Source of the DNA: Bacillota bacterium
GTDB taxonomy: Bacteria > Bacillota > Clostridia > Oscillospirales > Acutalibacteraceae
Length of the DNA: 64,000 nucleotides
Direction: 5' to 3'
NCBI GenBank assembly: GCA_023412715.1
Contig: JAEZCC010000035.1
Span: forward strand, 1 to 64,000
Shown here: positions 48,092 through 58,360 of the stretch, one piece after another
Layout of the letters: each line of letters opens with the position of its first letter
Position numbering within the stretch: the stretch's first letter is position 1
Position numbers and translations under genes: made by a program
The notes under the pieces: model-generated
Databases searched by the model: none
Seen by the model: the letters and a program-made list of their open reading frames with translations, nothing else
Told to the model about the DNA's origin: nothing

Positions 48092-48920
48092 CAAAGAAGA
48101 GATTCAGGCCCAAATCGTCCGGGCCGCCGAAACCGTGAGGCGCACGAACCCGATGGCCGGCTCCATCACGAACACCGTAACCATCAATTTTGTCGCCAAC
48201 GCGCAGCTTGCCGTCGGCGGAGCCGCCGCCATGGTCTACCTGCCCGACGAGGGGGAATTCCTGGCACAGGCCGGCGGGGCCTTTTACATCAACGTCGGGA
48301 CGATTCTGCCGGTTTACGAGCAGAGCCTCCCCCGCACCGCGAAGACCCTGCACGACACGGGGAAGCCGTGGGTTCTCGACCCGGTCGCGGTCGGCATCGG
48401 GTCGCTGCGCACGAAGCTGCTGAAACAGTTCAAGGCGTACCGGCCCGGCATCATCCGGGGCAACGCCTCCGAAATCATCGCGCTGGCCGGTCTATGGGAG
48501 CTGGACGGCGGCGCGGAGCTCTCCCGCGTCCGTGGGGTCGACTCCACGGAACCCGTCGCTGCCGCGGGAGGCGCGGCCGCCGCTCTGGCCAGATGGACGG
48601 GCGGGGCCGTGGCGGTGTCCGGCAAAACGGACCTTGTCACGGACGGCTCTATTGCGGCTTTTTCCCACGGAGGTTCCCATTTCATGGAGAAAATCACCGG
48701 GGCGGGCTGCTCCCTGGGCGGAGTCGCCGCGGTCTACGCGACGGCCGCCCCGCCGTTCATTGCGGCGCTGACCGCAACCGCCGTGTACAACCTGGCGGGG
48801 AGCCGAGCCGAACGCAAAGCGGACGGCCCCGCAAGCTTTCAGGCCGCGTTCCTCGACGAGCTGTACAAAGCCGCGCCCGCCGAAATCGCCGCCAATCCGT
48901 TTGAATTTGAGGAGGTCTAG
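48084..48920 (+). CDS. thiM: Hydroxyethylthiazole kinase
   Basis: A 278-residue kinase that phosphorylates salvaged thiazole (THZ). Signatures are NPMAGSITNTVTINFVANAQLAVGG (substrate site), PWVLDPVAVG, IRGNASEI and KITGAGCSLGGVAA with the catalytic Cys. Its start overlaps the end of thiC by 8 bp. No thiazole-synthesis genes (thiG, thiH, thiS) lie nearby, so the operon makes pyrimidine de novo and salvages thiazole, unless those genes are elsewhere. Confidence 0.95.
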   Translation: MLSKEEIQAQIVRAAETVRRTNPMAGSITNTVTINFVANAQLAVGGAAAMVYLPDEGEFLAQAGGAFYINVGTILPVYEQSLPRTAKTLHDTGKPWVLDPVAVGIGSLRTKLLKQFKAYRPGIIRGNASEIIALAGLWELDGGAELSRVRGVDSTEPVAAAGGAAAALARWTGGAVAVSGKTDLVTDGSIAAFSHGGSHFMEKITGAGCSLGGVAAVYATAAPPFIAALTATAVYNLAGSRAERKADGPASFQAAFLDELYKAAPAEIAANPFEFEEV

Positions 48921-48923
48921 CCT

Positions 48924-49232
48924 GTGAATACGCTGATTGCGGTCGCGATTTCACCCTGCGGCACGGGGGACGAGCTCGCGCCCGAGGTGGCTGAAGCCGT
49001 CAGGATCATCCGCGCGTCTGGCCTGCCGAACCGGACCACCTCCATGTTTACGGAGATCGAAGGCGAATGGGACGAAGTGATGAAGGTCGTAAAAGACGCG
49101 GCGTTCGCGCTGGCCGGCAGGGGAATCCGCACGGAAATCGTCCTGAAGGCAGATATCCGCCCCGGGTTCACCGATATGCTCCATGAAAAGACCGAGAAGG
49201 TGGACAGGATCCTGGGAGGAGAACATGTATAA
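48924..49232 (+). CDS. Thiamine-binding MTH1187/YkoF-like (DUF77) protein
   Basis: A 102-residue single-domain protein of the MTH1187/YqgV family, known to bind thiamine or pyrimidine compounds. Features are VAISPCGTG at the N terminus, TTSMFTEIEGEWDEVMKVVKDA in the middle and TEIVLKADIRPGF before the end. It has no enzyme motif. Its position between thiM and thiE, 3 bp after thiM and overlapping thiE by 8 bp, supports a role in thiamine-precursor binding or delivery. Start GTG-free: ATG is absent, so translation probably begins at the GTG at 48924 (GTGAATACG) after GGAGG. Confidence 0.88.
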   Translation: MNTLIAVAISPCGTGDELAPEVAEAVRIIRASGLPNRTTSMFTEIEGEWDEVMKVVKDAAFALAGRGIRTEIVLKADIRPGFTDMLHEKTEKVDRILGGEHV

Positions 49233-49938
49233 CAGAAAAAATTTCGATCTTTCCGCCTATCTGGTCGTGGGTCCTGAAAACACAGAGGGCAGGCCCGTTG
49301 CGGAAATTGTGAAAGACGCGGTGGAGGCCGGCTTTACCTGCGCGCAGATCCGCTCGAAGGTCGCCTCGGCGCGGGAGCTGATCGAGCTGACCCGCCAGGC
49401 CGCCGGCGTCATCGCCGGGGCCGGCAGGCAGGACGCCGTCACCCTGCTTGTGGACGACCGCCTGGACGTCGTGCTGGCGGCGAGAAAACAGGGCATCAAG
49501 GTGGACGGCATCCACGTCGGGCAGTCGGACATTCCCGCAGAGGTCTGCCGGGAATACCTGGGCGCCGATTCCGTCGTGGGGCTGTCGGCCAGGACCCACG
49601 AGCTGTTCGAGTACATCGCGGCCGCCGACGTCAGCCGGATCGACTATTTCGGCGCCGGACCCCTGCACGAAACGAAAACCAAGCCGGACTGCGGGCTGGA
49701 CGCGGACGGGAGAATCGTGACCAGAAGCTTCGGCGATTTCACAAGGCTCGCGCGGCTCAGCCCGATCCCGGTCGTCGTGGGCGGCGGCGTCAAGCTCGCC
49801 GACATTCCCCGGCTCGCCGGGACCGGCGCCGCCGGCTTTTTCGTGGTGTCCGCCGTGGCCGGGGCCGGCGATCCGAAGGCGGAAGCCGCAAAACTGGCCG
49901 AAGCATGGAAGTCGAACCGGGCCCAGCCCCGGCGGTGA
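49225..49938 (+). CDS. thiE: Thiamine-phosphate synthase
   Basis: A 237-residue TIM-barrel enzyme that couples HMP-PP with thiazole phosphate. Characteristic parts are LVVGPENTEGRP, QIRSKVASARELIEL, LLVDDRLDVVLAARKQGIKVDGIHVGQSDIP, DYFGAGPLHETKTKPD and VVGGGVKLADIPRLAGTGAAGFFVVSA. It is longer than B. subtilis ThiE by a small N-terminal extension. GGGAGGAGAAC precedes the ATG. Last gene of the thi operon. Confidence 0.95.
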   Translation: MYNRKNFDLSAYLVVGPENTEGRPVAEIVKDAVEAGFTCAQIRSKVASARELIELTRQAAGVIAGAGRQDAVTLLVDDRLDVVLAARKQGIKVDGIHVGQSDIPAEVCREYLGADSVVGLSARTHELFEYIAAADVSRIDYFGAGPLHETKTKPDCGLDADGRIVTRSFGDFTRLARLSPIPVVVGGGVKLADIPRLAGTGAAGFFVVSAVAGAGDPKAEAAKLAEAWKSNRAQPRR

Positions 49939-49949
49939 TTCTTCTCTTC

Positions 49950-49979
49950 CCCGCGCCGCAGAAGCACCTGCGGCGCGGG
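49950..49979 (+). terminator. GC-rich hairpin after thiE
   Basis: Perfect 12-bp stem CCCGCGCCGCAG (49950-49961) with 49968-49979, loop AAGCAC. The T run is missing, so it may be a weak terminator or 3' protection element. The rest of 49939-50097 shows nothing else. Confidence 0.5.
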
Positions 49980-50097
49980 CGCAAACCCCGGCGCGGCGCA
50001 CGAGGCGGCCGCGTCTGCGCATGCCGGGAGCCGGGCCCGCCGAGAAAAAGCGGCGGCGCGCTCCCCGGAAACGCAACGGAAAATTTTCGTATTATAC

Positions 50098-50126
50098 TTG
50101 ACAAAGTATATCCACAATAGTATATT
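50098..50126 (+). promoter_or_regulatory. Promoter of the Rrf2-oxygen defence operon
   Basis: Near-consensus TTGACA (50098-50103), 17-bp spacer, TATATT (50121-50126). The spacer and downstream AT-rich dyads (CACAATAGTATA, TTTATATTG) are good candidates for an Rrf2 autoregulatory site. Confidence 0.8.
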
Positions 50127-50157
50127 TATATTGTTCATAAAACGTTTTAAGATTGGA

Positions 50158-50670
50158 ATGAATTCTGTGCTGATTACACGGGAAACCGACTATGCCCTGC
50201 GGATTCTGCGCGCGCTCGCGGACGGCGGCAGAATGACAACGGAAGAAATCTGCCGGGAAGAGCAACTCCCCCGCCAGTTCGCGTACAAAATACTGAAAAA
50301 GCTGGAACAAGCCGGCCTGGTCGGCATCTCGCGCGGCGCGGAGGGCGGCTGCCGCCTTCGCGCGGACCTGAAGCGGGTCAGCCTGTACGACCTGACGTCG
50401 GTAATGGGCGGCGACCGCGCCGTCAGCGCCTGCATGCAGGCCGGCTACCGGTGCGCCCGGCGCGAAAGCAGCGGCACCGGCTGCCAGGTGCACCTGCAGC
50501 TGCTCGAGGTGCAGCGCGCCCTCGACCGCGAGCTGCGCTCCCGCAGCCTGTACCGGATGCTCTACGGCCCCGGCGGGGAGTCCGCCGGAAAGGCGCCGCA
50601 CACGGGGGAGCCTCCCCCGCCGGCAGGCCGGTTTTCCATTGACGTTCCCGATTCCAGAAGAAACGATTGA
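50158..50670 (+). CDS. Rrf2-family transcriptional regulator
   Basis: A 170-residue regulator with an N-terminal winged helix (LITRETDYALRILRALADG, TTEEICREEQLPRQFAYKILKKLEQAGLV) and three Cys at 92, 99 and 109, the region that binds an Fe-S cluster in IscR and NsrR. The C6/C9 spacing differs from IscR. It is followed 23 bp later by the rubredoxin fusion and then the flavodiiron gene, so it is probably an Fe-S sensor of oxygen, NO or redox state controlling them. ATG 50158 is chosen; GTG 50167 fits the family N terminus (LITRETDYA) and GGAAT spacing too. Confidence 0.9.
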   Translation: MNSVLITRETDYALRILRALADGGRMTTEEICREEQLPRQFAYKILKKLEQAGLVGISRGAEGGCRLRADLKRVSLYDLTSVMGGDRAVSACMQAGYRCARRESSGTGCQVHLQLLEVQRALDRELRSRSLYRMLYGPGGESAGKAPHTGEPPPPAGRFSIDVPDSRRND

Positions 50671-50693
50671 ACAAGAGCGAAGGAGGAAGCTGT

Positions 50694-52595
<1,902 letters not shown>

Positions 52596-52655
52596 CCCCG
52601 CGCGCGGCGGGCCCGGAAGACAAAAACCTTATGGATATACAGGAGGAAACGGTCT

Positions 52656-53858
52656 ATGTACTGTGTCAGAAATATCACGAAAGATCTTTACTGGGTCGGC
52701 GCCAACGACCACCGGCTCGCCCTGTTTGAAAATATTCACCCCATCCCCCGCGGCGTTTCCTACAACTCCTACCTTCTTCTGGACGAAAAGGCCGTGCTGT
52801 TCGACACGGTCGACTGGTCGGTATGCCGCCAGTTTCTGGAGAATGTGGAGCATGTGCTGAACGGCCGCCCGCTGGACTACCTGGTCATCAACCACATGGA
52901 GCCGGACCACGGCGCGTCGATTGCTGAAATTCTGCTGCGCTACCCGAAGGCGAAAATCATCACGACGGAAAAAGCCGTGATGCTGATGCACCAGTTCGGC
53001 CTGCCCGTCGGCGGAAAAACCGAAGAGGTCAAAGAGGGCGACACCCGCTGCTTCGGGAAACATACGGTCGCGTTCGTCGCCGCGCCGATGGTCCACTGGC
53101 CCGAGGTGATGGTGACGTTCGACACGACCGACGGGGTACTTTTCTCGTCGGACGCCTTCGGCTCCTTCACGGCGCTGGACGGCAAGCTGTTCAGCGACGA
53201 GGTCAATTACGCCCGCGACTGGATCGACGAGGCCCGGCGGTACTACACCAACATCGTCGGCAAATACGGGCCGCACGTGCAGGCCCTGCTGAAAAAGGCC
53301 TCAGCCCTCGACATCAAAGTCATCTGCCCGCTGCACGGCCTTGTCTGGCGGAAGAACCTCGCGTATTTTCTCGATAAATACGACAAGTGGAGCCGCTACG
53401 AGCCTGAGGAAAAGGGCGTCCTCATCGTGTACGCCTCCATGTACGGCAACACCGAAAGCGCGGCGCAGATTCTGGCCTCCAGACTTGTGGAGAAAGGGAT
53501 CACCAACGTGTCGGTCTACGACGTTTCCAACACCCATGTGTCGTACCTGATTTCCGAGGCCTTCCGCCTGAGCCACATCGTGCTGGCCTCCGTCACGTAC
53601 AACCTCGGCATCTACCCCGTCATGCTCAACTACCTGGAAGACATGAAGGCCCTGAACGTGCAGAACCGGACCTTCGCGCTTCTGGGGAACGGCTCGTGGG
53701 CCTGCCGGTCGGACGTCCTGATGCGCGGGTTCCTGGAAAACAACCTGAAGAACGTGACGGTGCTCGACGAATCCCTCACCCTGAACTCCGCCATGAACGA
53801 GGTCAAGCAGCCCGAGATGGACGCCCTCGCCGGCAGCCTCGCGGAATCCCTGAAATAG
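52656..53858 (+). CDS. Flavodiiron protein (A-type flavoprotein, oxygen/NO reductase)
   Basis: A 400-residue enzyme reducing O2 to water or NO to N2O. The N-terminal metallo-beta-lactamase-like domain has the diiron ligands H80-x-E82-x-D84-H85 (NHMEPDHGAS), a later His, Asp in SSDAFGSF and His in LHGLVW. The flavodoxin domain (about 255-400) has the FMN loop YASMYGNTESAA. It normally receives electrons from rubredoxin, which is fused to the protein encoded 60 bp upstream. AGGAGG precedes the ATG. Confidence 0.96.
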   Translation: MYCVRNITKDLYWVGANDHRLALFENIHPIPRGVSYNSYLLLDEKAVLFDTVDWSVCRQFLENVEHVLNGRPLDYLVINHMEPDHGASIAEILLRYPKAKIITTEKAVMLMHQFGLPVGGKTEEVKEGDTRCFGKHTVAFVAAPMVHWPEVMVTFDTTDGVLFSSDAFGSFTALDGKLFSDEVNYARDWIDEARRYYTNIVGKYGPHVQALLKKASALDIKVICPLHGLVWRKNLAYFLDKYDKWSRYEPEEKGVLIVYASMYGNTESAAQILASRLVEKGITNVSVYDVSNTHVSYLISEAFRLSHIVLASVTYNLGIYPVMLNYLEDMKALNVQNRTFALLGNGSWACRSDVLMRGFLENNLKNVTVLDESLTLNSAMNEVKQPEMDALAGSLAESLK

Positions 53859-53881
53859 CCGGACGGCCGGCAAAACGAAAG

Positions 53882-53918
53882 CGCCCCGGATGGAAGAAAA
53901 CAATCCGGGGCGTTTTTT
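53882..53918 (+). terminator. Intrinsic terminator after the flavodiiron gene
   Basis: 10-bp stem CGCCCCGGAT (53882-53891) with 53903-53912 and six T. It ends the Rrf2 operon. Confidence 0.9.
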
Positions 53919-53947
53919 CCGCCGTCCCCCATCATGTGCGGAAACGG

Positions 53948-53976
53948 CAGACAGGCGCGGAAATTCGGTGTATTAT
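53948..53976 (+). promoter_or_regulatory. Probable promoter of the DUF1848 gene
   Basis: CAGACA (53948-53953), 17-bp spacer, TATTAT (53971-53976). The transcript would carry a perfect 12-bp hairpin (CAGGCCTTCCGG, 54000-54011 with 54014-54025) just before the AAGGAGG of the gene. Confidence 0.45.
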
Positions 53977-54045
53977 ATTGGAAGCACAGAAACAGGGAAC
54001 AGGCCTTCCGGCCCCGGAAGGCCTGCCCGGAAGGAGGGCGGCCGC

Positions 54046-54984
54046 ATGATTGTCAGCGCAAGCCGGCGCACGGACATCCCGGCATTTTATTCCGAATGGC
54101 TGATGAACCGCCTGCGGGAGGGATATGCTCTGGTTCAGAACCCGGGGAATCCGCACCGCTTCAGCCGCGTACGGCTGGATCCGCAGGCCGTCGACTGCAT
54201 CGTATTCTGGACGAAGGATCCCGCCCCGATTCTGCCGAAGCTCGGCGAAATCTCGGCCATGGGCTACCCGTTCTATTTTCAGTTCACGCTGACGCCCTAC
54301 GGGCGGGATCTGGAGCCGAACCTGCCGCCGAAAGCCGATTTGATGCGGACGTTCCAGCGGCTTGGCGAAGCGCTGGGCCCCGAGCGGGTGGTGTGGCGGT
54401 ACGATCCGGTCGTTTTCACGGATCGGATGGATATTGCGTATCACCTGCGCTGCTTTGAAAAAATGGCCGCATTGCTGGAAGGCCGCACGCGCCGCTGTAT
54501 TTTCAGCTTTCTGGACCTTTACCCCGGCGTCCGCAGGGCCTTGCGGGGCATTCCGGTGCGGGAGATCCGGGAAGAGGACATGCGGCGGATTGCGGAGGGG
54601 TTTTCCGAAACCGCGCGGAAGCACCGGCTGCGGCTGTTTACCTGCTGCGAGCCGGCGGACCTGGGCCGGTATGGAGCCGCCCACGCTTCCTGTATCGACG
54701 CGTCCATGATCGAAGACATCCTCGGCTGCCCCGTCCGCTTCAAAAAGGACGCCGGCCAGCGCCCCGGCTGCGGCTGCATGCAGAGCGTGGACATCGGCGC
54801 TTATGACTGCTGCCCGCACGGCTGCCGGTACTGCTACGCGGCCTCTTCGCCGGGCGCCGTCCGGAAGAATGCCGCGGCCCACGACCCGAAATCGCCCCTT
54901 CTGTTCGGGACGCTGCCGGAAGACGCGGCCGTCGCCGAGCGGAACGCGGCAACGGTGAAGGACATGCAGATGCGCCTGCTGTGA
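54046..54984 (+). CDS. DUF1848 family protein with C-terminal CX3CX2C
   Basis: A 312-residue protein of unknown function. The N terminus MIVSASRRTDIPAFYSEW and the following VDCIVFWTKDPAPILPKL and YFQFTLTPYG are typical of DUF1848. Near the end are Cys-rich stretches: FTCCEP, GCGCMQSVDIG and CCPHGCRYCYA with C256-x3-C260-x2-C263, the spacing of a radical-SAM cluster but at the C terminus instead of the N terminus. It probably binds an Fe-S cluster on a TIM-barrel-like fold; activity unknown. It is monocistronic, between the oxygen-defence operon and the TetR operon, with AAGGAGG before the ATG. Confidence 0.85.
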   Translation: MIVSASRRTDIPAFYSEWLMNRLREGYALVQNPGNPHRFSRVRLDPQAVDCIVFWTKDPAPILPKLGEISAMGYPFYFQFTLTPYGRDLEPNLPPKADLMRTFQRLGEALGPERVVWRYDPVVFTDRMDIAYHLRCFEKMAALLEGRTRRCIFSFLDLYPGVRRALRGIPVREIREEDMRRIAEGFSETARKHRLRLFTCCEPADLGRYGAAHASCIDASMIEDILGCPVRFKKDAGQRPGCGCMQSVDIGAYDCCPHGCRYCYAASSPGAVRKNAAAHDPKSPLLFGTLPEDAAVAERNAATVKDMQMRLL

Positions 54985-55023
54985 CGGTACGGAGATCTTT
55001 CAAAAATCTTAACGAAAAAGTTA

Positions 55024-55074
55024 TTGACCGAATCGGTCCACGGTGTTATGATAGCCGTAAACCGATTCGGTCAA
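55024..55074 (+). promoter_or_regulatory. TetR-controlled promoter with two operators
   Basis: TTGACC (55024-55029), 17-bp spacer, TATGAT (55047-55052). TTGACCGAATCGGT (55024-55037) covers the -35 and its exact reverse complement (55061-55074) covers the transcript start. Each copy is itself nearly palindromic (GACCGA-TCGGTC), so two TetR dimers could bind. Confidence 0.9.
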
Positions 55075-55094
55075 TCTGATGAAAGGTGGTTCTT

Positions 55095-55715
55095 GTGGAA
55101 AAATTTCTGAACCTGCCTGCGGAAAAGCAGGACACGATCATCGACGCCGCCCTCGCCGCTTTCGGCGCAAACGGCTACAAGAAAACGTCCATGAGCGACA
55201 TTGCCGCCGCGGCCGGAATCTCAAAGCCCATGGTGTTTCATTATTTCGGGACCAAAAAGGCGCTGTACCTTTACCTGCTGGAGGTGTGCGGCCGCACGGT
55301 CATGAGCGAGATCAACGCGAAATTCGATCCGGCCGTGACGGACTTTTTCGACAGGATTCTGCTTACGACAGGCATTGAAATCTCCATGATGAAAAAGCAC
55401 CCCGCCATCCCCTCGTTTCTCAAAAGCGCGTATTACGAGACCGACGTCACGGTACGGGCGGAGATACAGGCCGATTTCACAAGCGCCGAGGGAGAGAATT
55501 TCAGGCAGAAGATCGTGTTCGACGGCATGGACGCCTCAAAGTTCAAGGACGGCGTCGATCCCAAACTGGTGATGAAGACGCTGACCTGGATGGGCTACGG
55601 ATACATGGATCTTTCGCCTGTCGATGCGCTGACGGACCTCGACGCCATCTATAAGGAGTTCGAGGACTGCATCCGGATGCTGAAAAACAACCTTTATAAG
55701 GAGGAATCCCTCTGA
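55095..55715 (+). CDS. TetR-family transcriptional regulator
   Basis: A 206-residue repressor with an N-terminal HTH (KQDTIIDAALAAFGANGYKKTSMSDIAAAAGISKPMVFHYFGTKKALYLYLL) and an all-helical ligand domain. GTG 55095 is the likely start after AAAGGTGG. It is the first gene of an operon with the ABC exporter downstream and is preceded by paired operators, so it probably represses itself and the exporter until an inducer binds. The ligand is unknown. Confidence 0.93.
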   Translation: MEKFLNLPAEKQDTIIDAALAAFGANGYKKTSMSDIAAAAGISKPMVFHYFGTKKALYLYLLEVCGRTVMSEINAKFDPAVTDFFDRILLTTGIEISMMKKHPAIPSFLKSAYYETDVTVRAEIQADFTSAEGENFRQKIVFDGMDASKFKDGVDPKLVMKTLTWMGYGYMDLSPVDALTDLDAIYKEFEDCIRMLKNNLYKEESL

Positions 55716-55795
55716 CCCGCTTCTTTGAAGATCCGCCCGGCGCGCCGTCTTTTCAAGAATGGTTTTCTATTAATGAATATTAGGAGGAACCGGCC

Positions 55796-56677
55796 ATGAG
55801 CGCCATCGAAATCAAAGACCTGACAAAAAGCTATGGAAAATCCAGAGGGATCATCGACGTGAACCTGAAGGTCGAGGAGGGTGAGATCTTCGGCTTCATC
55901 GGGCCGAACGGCGCCGGAAAATCGACGACCATCCGCACGCTGCTCGGGCTGATCTATCCCTCGGGCGGCAGCGCGGCCATCTTCGGCAAAAGCTGCATCG
56001 ACCACCCCGAGATCCGGCGCGAAATCGGCTACGTCCCCTCCGAAGTCTTTTACTACGACCATATGCGGGTGATCGACCTGCTGAAATACTCGGCCAGCTT
56101 TTATAAAAAGGACTGCACGAAACGCATCGAAGAACTTGCCGGAATCATGGACCTCGACCTGAAAAAGAAAATCGACGACCTGTCGTTCGGCAACAAGAAA
56201 AAGGTCGGCATCGTGCAGGGACTGCTCCACGAGCCGAAGCTGATTGTCCTCGACGAGCCGACAAGCGGCTTGGATCCGCTGATGCAGCAGAAATTTTTCG
56301 AGCTGATTGAGGCGGAGAACAAAAAGGGCGCGACCGTGTTCTTTTCTTCGCATATTCTCGGCGAGGTGCAGAAAATGTGCAGCCGCGTCGCCTTCATCAA
56401 AGAGGGAAGAATCATCCGGCTTGAAAAGATGAGCGATTTGCAGGAAAACAGCTACAAACGGTTCAGCATCGAGACGAGGTCGCCGGCCGACGCGGACGCC
56501 TTCCGGATCGACGGGGTCAGCGACCTCGAAACGAAGGGCAGCGAGATTAAATTCATCTACCGGGGCAACATCAACACCATGATGAAAAGAATCGCCGGAA
56601 TCGAGCTGCGCAACATCTCCATCGAAGAACCCGATCTGGAAGAAATCTTCCTGCACTACTATGCCAAGGAGGGCTGA
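55796..56677 (+). CDS. ABC exporter ATP-binding protein
   Basis: A 293-residue ATPase of the CcmA/DrrA group: Walker A GPNGAGKST, signature LSFGNKKKVGIVQGL, Walker B LIVLDEPTSGLD, plus a C-terminal extension of about 75 residues. The signature has F-G-N in place of the usual S-G-G. It works with the two ABC-2 permeases downstream (5 bp and about 830 bp on). TAGGAGG precedes the ATG. The substrate is unknown; such systems often export peptides, antibiotics or lipids. Confidence 0.94.
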   Translation: MSAIEIKDLTKSYGKSRGIIDVNLKVEEGEIFGFIGPNGAGKSTTIRTLLGLIYPSGGSAAIFGKSCIDHPEIRREIGYVPSEVFYYDHMRVIDLLKYSASFYKKDCTKRIEELAGIMDLDLKKKIDDLSFGNKKKVGIVQGLLHEPKLIVLDEPTSGLDPLMQQKFFELIEAENKKGATVFFSSHILGEVQKMCSRVAFIKEGRIIRLEKMSDLQENSYKRFSIETRSPADADAFRIDGVSDLETKGSEIKFIYRGNINTMMKRIAGIELRNISIEEPDLEEIFLHYYAKEG

Positions 56678-56682
56678 GCTGC

Positions 56683-57486
56683 ATGAATATGTATCTGCAC
56701 GAGCTGAGATCCCTGCGGAAATCCACAATCCTGTGGACCTGCGCCCTGATTGCGATTGCCGCTCTGTACCTCTCCCTGTACCCCGGCATGGCGCAGGACG
56801 CGGAGGATTTTAAGAAGCTGCTCGGCGGGTATCCGCCGACGGTGCGGGCGATGCTGGGCATCAACCTCGACTATATCACGTCCATGCTGGGGTTCTATTC
56901 GTTTACGTTTTCGTTCATCGCGCTCTGCGGGGCCATTCAGGGCATGAATCTCGGGGTTTCCGTCCTGTCGAAGGAGACGCGGGAGCGGACGGCGGACTTT
57001 CTGCTTGTCAAGCCCGTTTCGCGCATGTCCGTCGTCACGGCAAAGCTGCTGGCGTCGTTCACGGCCGTCGCCGTCACAGACATCGTCTTTTTCGGCGCGT
57101 CCTTCGCCATTGCGAACGCCGTGAAGACCGCCGATTTCAGCGGGAAGCTGTTCTTCATGGTCAACCTGACCCTGCTGTTCCTGCAGATGATATTTCTGGC
57201 CCTCGGCGCGGCCGTCGCCGTCTGCTTCAGGCGGCTCAGGAGCGTGCTTCCGGTCTCGCTCGGCGTGGTCTTCGGGTTTTACATCGTCGGCGCCCTGATT
57301 GCCACCGGCGAAAACAGCGAAGCGGCCCGCTGCTTTTCCCCCTTCAAATATTTCGACACCGCCTACATCCTTCAGCATTCGGCATATGAGACTCCCTACC
57401 TGGTCACCGGGGCGGTCATTGTAGTGGCCGCGGTCGCCGCCGCCTATGTCATCTATATCAAAAAAGATATCCACGCCGTAAGCTGA
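56683..57486 (+). CDS. ABC-2 type permease
   Basis: A 267-residue membrane protein with six hydrophobic segments. LSKETRERTADFLLVKPVSRMSVVTAKLLA is the cytoplasmic loop typical of ABC-2 subunits. It follows the ATPase by 5 bp. It is paralogous to the next gene, with which it probably forms a heterodimeric channel. Confidence 0.9.
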   Translation: MNMYLHELRSLRKSTILWTCALIAIAALYLSLYPGMAQDAEDFKKLLGGYPPTVRAMLGINLDYITSMLGFYSFTFSFIALCGAIQGMNLGVSVLSKETRERTADFLLVKPVSRMSVVTAKLLASFTAVAVTDIVFFGASFAIANAVKTADFSGKLFFMVNLTLLFLQMIFLALGAAVAVCFRRLRSVLPVSLGVVFGFYIVGALIATGENSEAARCFSPFKYFDTAYILQHSAYETPYLVTGAVIVVAAVAAAYVIYIKKDIHAVS

Positions 57487-57509
57487 ACAGATTGAAAGGA
57501 GGCTCCCTG

Positions 57510-58304
57510 ATGAATATATTTTTGAGAGAACTGAAAGCCAACCGCAGGACCCTGATCATCTGGTGCGCCTGCATGATTGTCACGGTCCTGGGCGGCATGG
57601 CGAAATATACGGCCTATTCCTCCGGCGGGACGAACAACCAGGTCTTCAACGAACTGCCGAAATCCGTAAAGGCCCTGCTGGGGATGGGGAATCTGGACGT
57701 GACGACCATCGCCGGCTTTTTCGCGCTCCTGTTCCTCTACCTGGCAATCCCGATCGCCATCCACGCCGCAATTCTGGGCAGCGGCATCCTCGCGAAAGAG
57801 GAACGGGACAAAACGGCCGAATTTCTGATTGTCAAGCCGGTTTCGAGGTCCACCGTCGTCACCGCCAAACTGATGGCGGCTCTTGTGAACGTCGCCGTCC
57901 TGAACGCCGTTACGCTTGTTTCTTCCATCTTCATGGTGAAGGCGTACAACAAGGGCAGGGATCTCACGGGTGAGGTCGCCGTGTTCTTCCTGAGCCTGTT
58001 CCTTATCCAGCTGATCTTTTTATCGCTCGGCGTGCTGCTGGCGGCCCTGATGAAAAACCCGAAGGGCGCGGGCTCCACTGCCGCCGGCGTTGTGGTCGGG
58101 GCGTACATCATCAGCGAAATCACCAGCGTCAACGACCGGCTGAGCGCCCTGAACGTGCTTTCTCCCTTTAAATATTTCAGCTACGACCGCATTATCGCGG
58201 GGAACGGCCTGGACCCCGTCATTGCGGCGCTGTCGGTCCTTCTCACCGGCGTTTCCATCCTGTCGGCCTATTTCTTCTACCGGAAGAGGGACCTGAACGT
58301 CTGA
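57510..58304 (+). CDS. ABC-2 type permease, second subunit
   Basis: A 264-residue six-segment membrane protein. LAKEERDKTAEFLIVKPVSRSTVVTAKLMAAL matches the loop of the preceding permease, and both end with a similar FFYRKRDL / YIKKDI tail, showing tandem duplication. Start ATG 57510 with AAAGGAGG upstream. Last gene of the TetR-exporter operon. Confidence 0.9.
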   Translation: MNIFLRELKANRRTLIIWCACMIVTVLGGMAKYTAYSSGGTNNQVFNELPKSVKALLGMGNLDVTTIAGFFALLFLYLAIPIAIHAAILGSGILAKEERDKTAEFLIVKPVSRSTVVTAKLMAALVNVAVLNAVTLVSSIFMVKAYNKGRDLTGEVAVFFLSLFLIQLIFLSLGVLLAALMKNPKGAGSTAAGVVVGAYIISEITSVNDRLSALNVLSPFKYFSYDRIIAGNGLDPVIAALSVLLTGVSILSAYFFYRKRDLNV

Positions 58305-58325
58305 CCAGACAGAAATCGGTGAAAA

Positions 58326-58354
58326 AGAAAGCCCCGCTTAAAAGCGGAGCTTTC
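58326..58354. terminator. Terminator between convergent exporter and beta-galactosidase genes
   Basis: Stem AGAAAGC-CCGCTT pairing with AAGCGG-GCTTTCT with one mismatch. A-rich before and T-rich after, so it may act on both strands. Confidence 0.7.
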
Positions 58355-58360
58355 TGCCGT

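Noticed and set aside
50104..50135. Rrf2 promoter dyad as a fifth copy of the sulfur-island motif
   Set aside because: Only short AT-rich words match (TATATTTATATTG); phase and ends differ from the four-copy motif. Chance similarity is more likely.
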